Source: Verrucomicrobiales bacterium
GTDB lineage: Bacteria; Verrucomicrobiota; Verrucomicrobiia; Verrucomicrobiales; DEV007
NCBI GenBank assembly: GCA_007123695.1
Contig: SLGN01000593.1
Span: 1-15,172 of the forward strand
DNA length: 15,172 bases
Reading direction: 5' to 3'
Every line of letters begins with the position of its first letter. Within the stretch, counting starts at the first letter, position 1. The translations under genes and the position numbers were made by a program. The notes below the pieces were generated by a model. That model did no database searches and was not told where the DNA came from. It was given only the letters and a program-made list of their open reading frames with translations. Positions 15,100-15,172 of this stretch are shown here, in pieces.

Positions 15100-15172
15100 A
15101 TGCGCCGCGCCCCGCTCGTCCGCTTCGGACCGGTGCGCCCCTCGGCCTTGAGCCGCTCGAAGACCCCGTCCA
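15100..15172. other. Small dispersed element, copy 2, cut by window edge
   Basis: This copy matches 6747-6824. On the plus strand it begins ATG with MRRAPLVRFGPVRPSA and continues SRSKTPS to the edge. On the minus strand it reads DGVFERLKAEGRTGPKRT and runs on to a TGA at 15009-15011, so a minus-strand gene with its start beyond the window is also possible. Like copy 1, it lies downstream of a plus-strand gene. Bases 14924-15099 hold only the tandem repeat and no supported gene. Confidence 0.35.

Overview
The window is GC-rich and densely coded. It looks like a chromosomal segment of a Verrucomicrobiota-type bacterium (Planctomycetota-like bacteria are the main alternative). I base this on the mix of families: an exported PQQ-type beta-propeller opening with a W-P-G-W-R-G-P motif, a eukaryotic-type Ser/Thr kinase with a Cache-like sensor, an FHA-GAF-class III cyclase, and a chromosomal PcfJ-domain protein. 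Most starts lack a clear Shine-Dalgarno sequence and several genes appear to use GTG. No rRNA, tRNA, CRISPR array, IS element or phage gene was seen. The taxonomic call is inference.

Layout. (1) 3-2409, plus strand: the 3' part of a GH99-like glycosidase gene, then an exported PQQ-like beta-propeller protein. (2) 2410-6711, plus strand: a leader with strong inverted repeats and a candidate promoter, then a transmembrane Ser/Thr kinase with a C-terminal extracytoplasmic sensor, followed 33 bp later by an FHA-GAF-nucleotide cyclase. (3) 6712-6984: a convergent gap with hairpins and a small element that recurs at the right edge of the window. (4) 6985-11846, minus strand: read in transcription order, an ECF-like sigma factor, a hotdog thioesterase, a five-helix membrane protein, a PaaK-like acyl-CoA ligase, and the ATPase and permease of a zinc/manganese-type ABC importer. 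(5) 11847-11988: an unusually AT-rich divergent control region. (6) 11989-13524, plus strand: a MerR-type regulator and a TspO/MBR protein. (7) 13640-14923, plus strand: a PcfJ-domain protein. (8) 14924-15172: an octanucleotide tandem repeat and the second copy of the small element.

Two regulatory modules stand out. In the first, a membrane kinase with an outside sensor sits directly upstream of a cyclase carrying a phosphothreonine-reader (FHA) domain, which suggests a phosphorylation-to-cyclic-nucleotide relay. The cyclase has non-canonical residues at both base-selecting positions. In the second, an ECF-like sigma factor and a LitR/CarH-like MerR regulator are divergent across a dyad-rich promoter, with TspO downstream. 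This resembles light or oxidative-stress modules, but the regulator has no histidine in the region where a cobalamin-binding domain would lie, so it cannot sense light through B12 in the usual way. The ligase, membrane-protein and thioesterase genes look like an acyl-CoA unit of unknown substrate.
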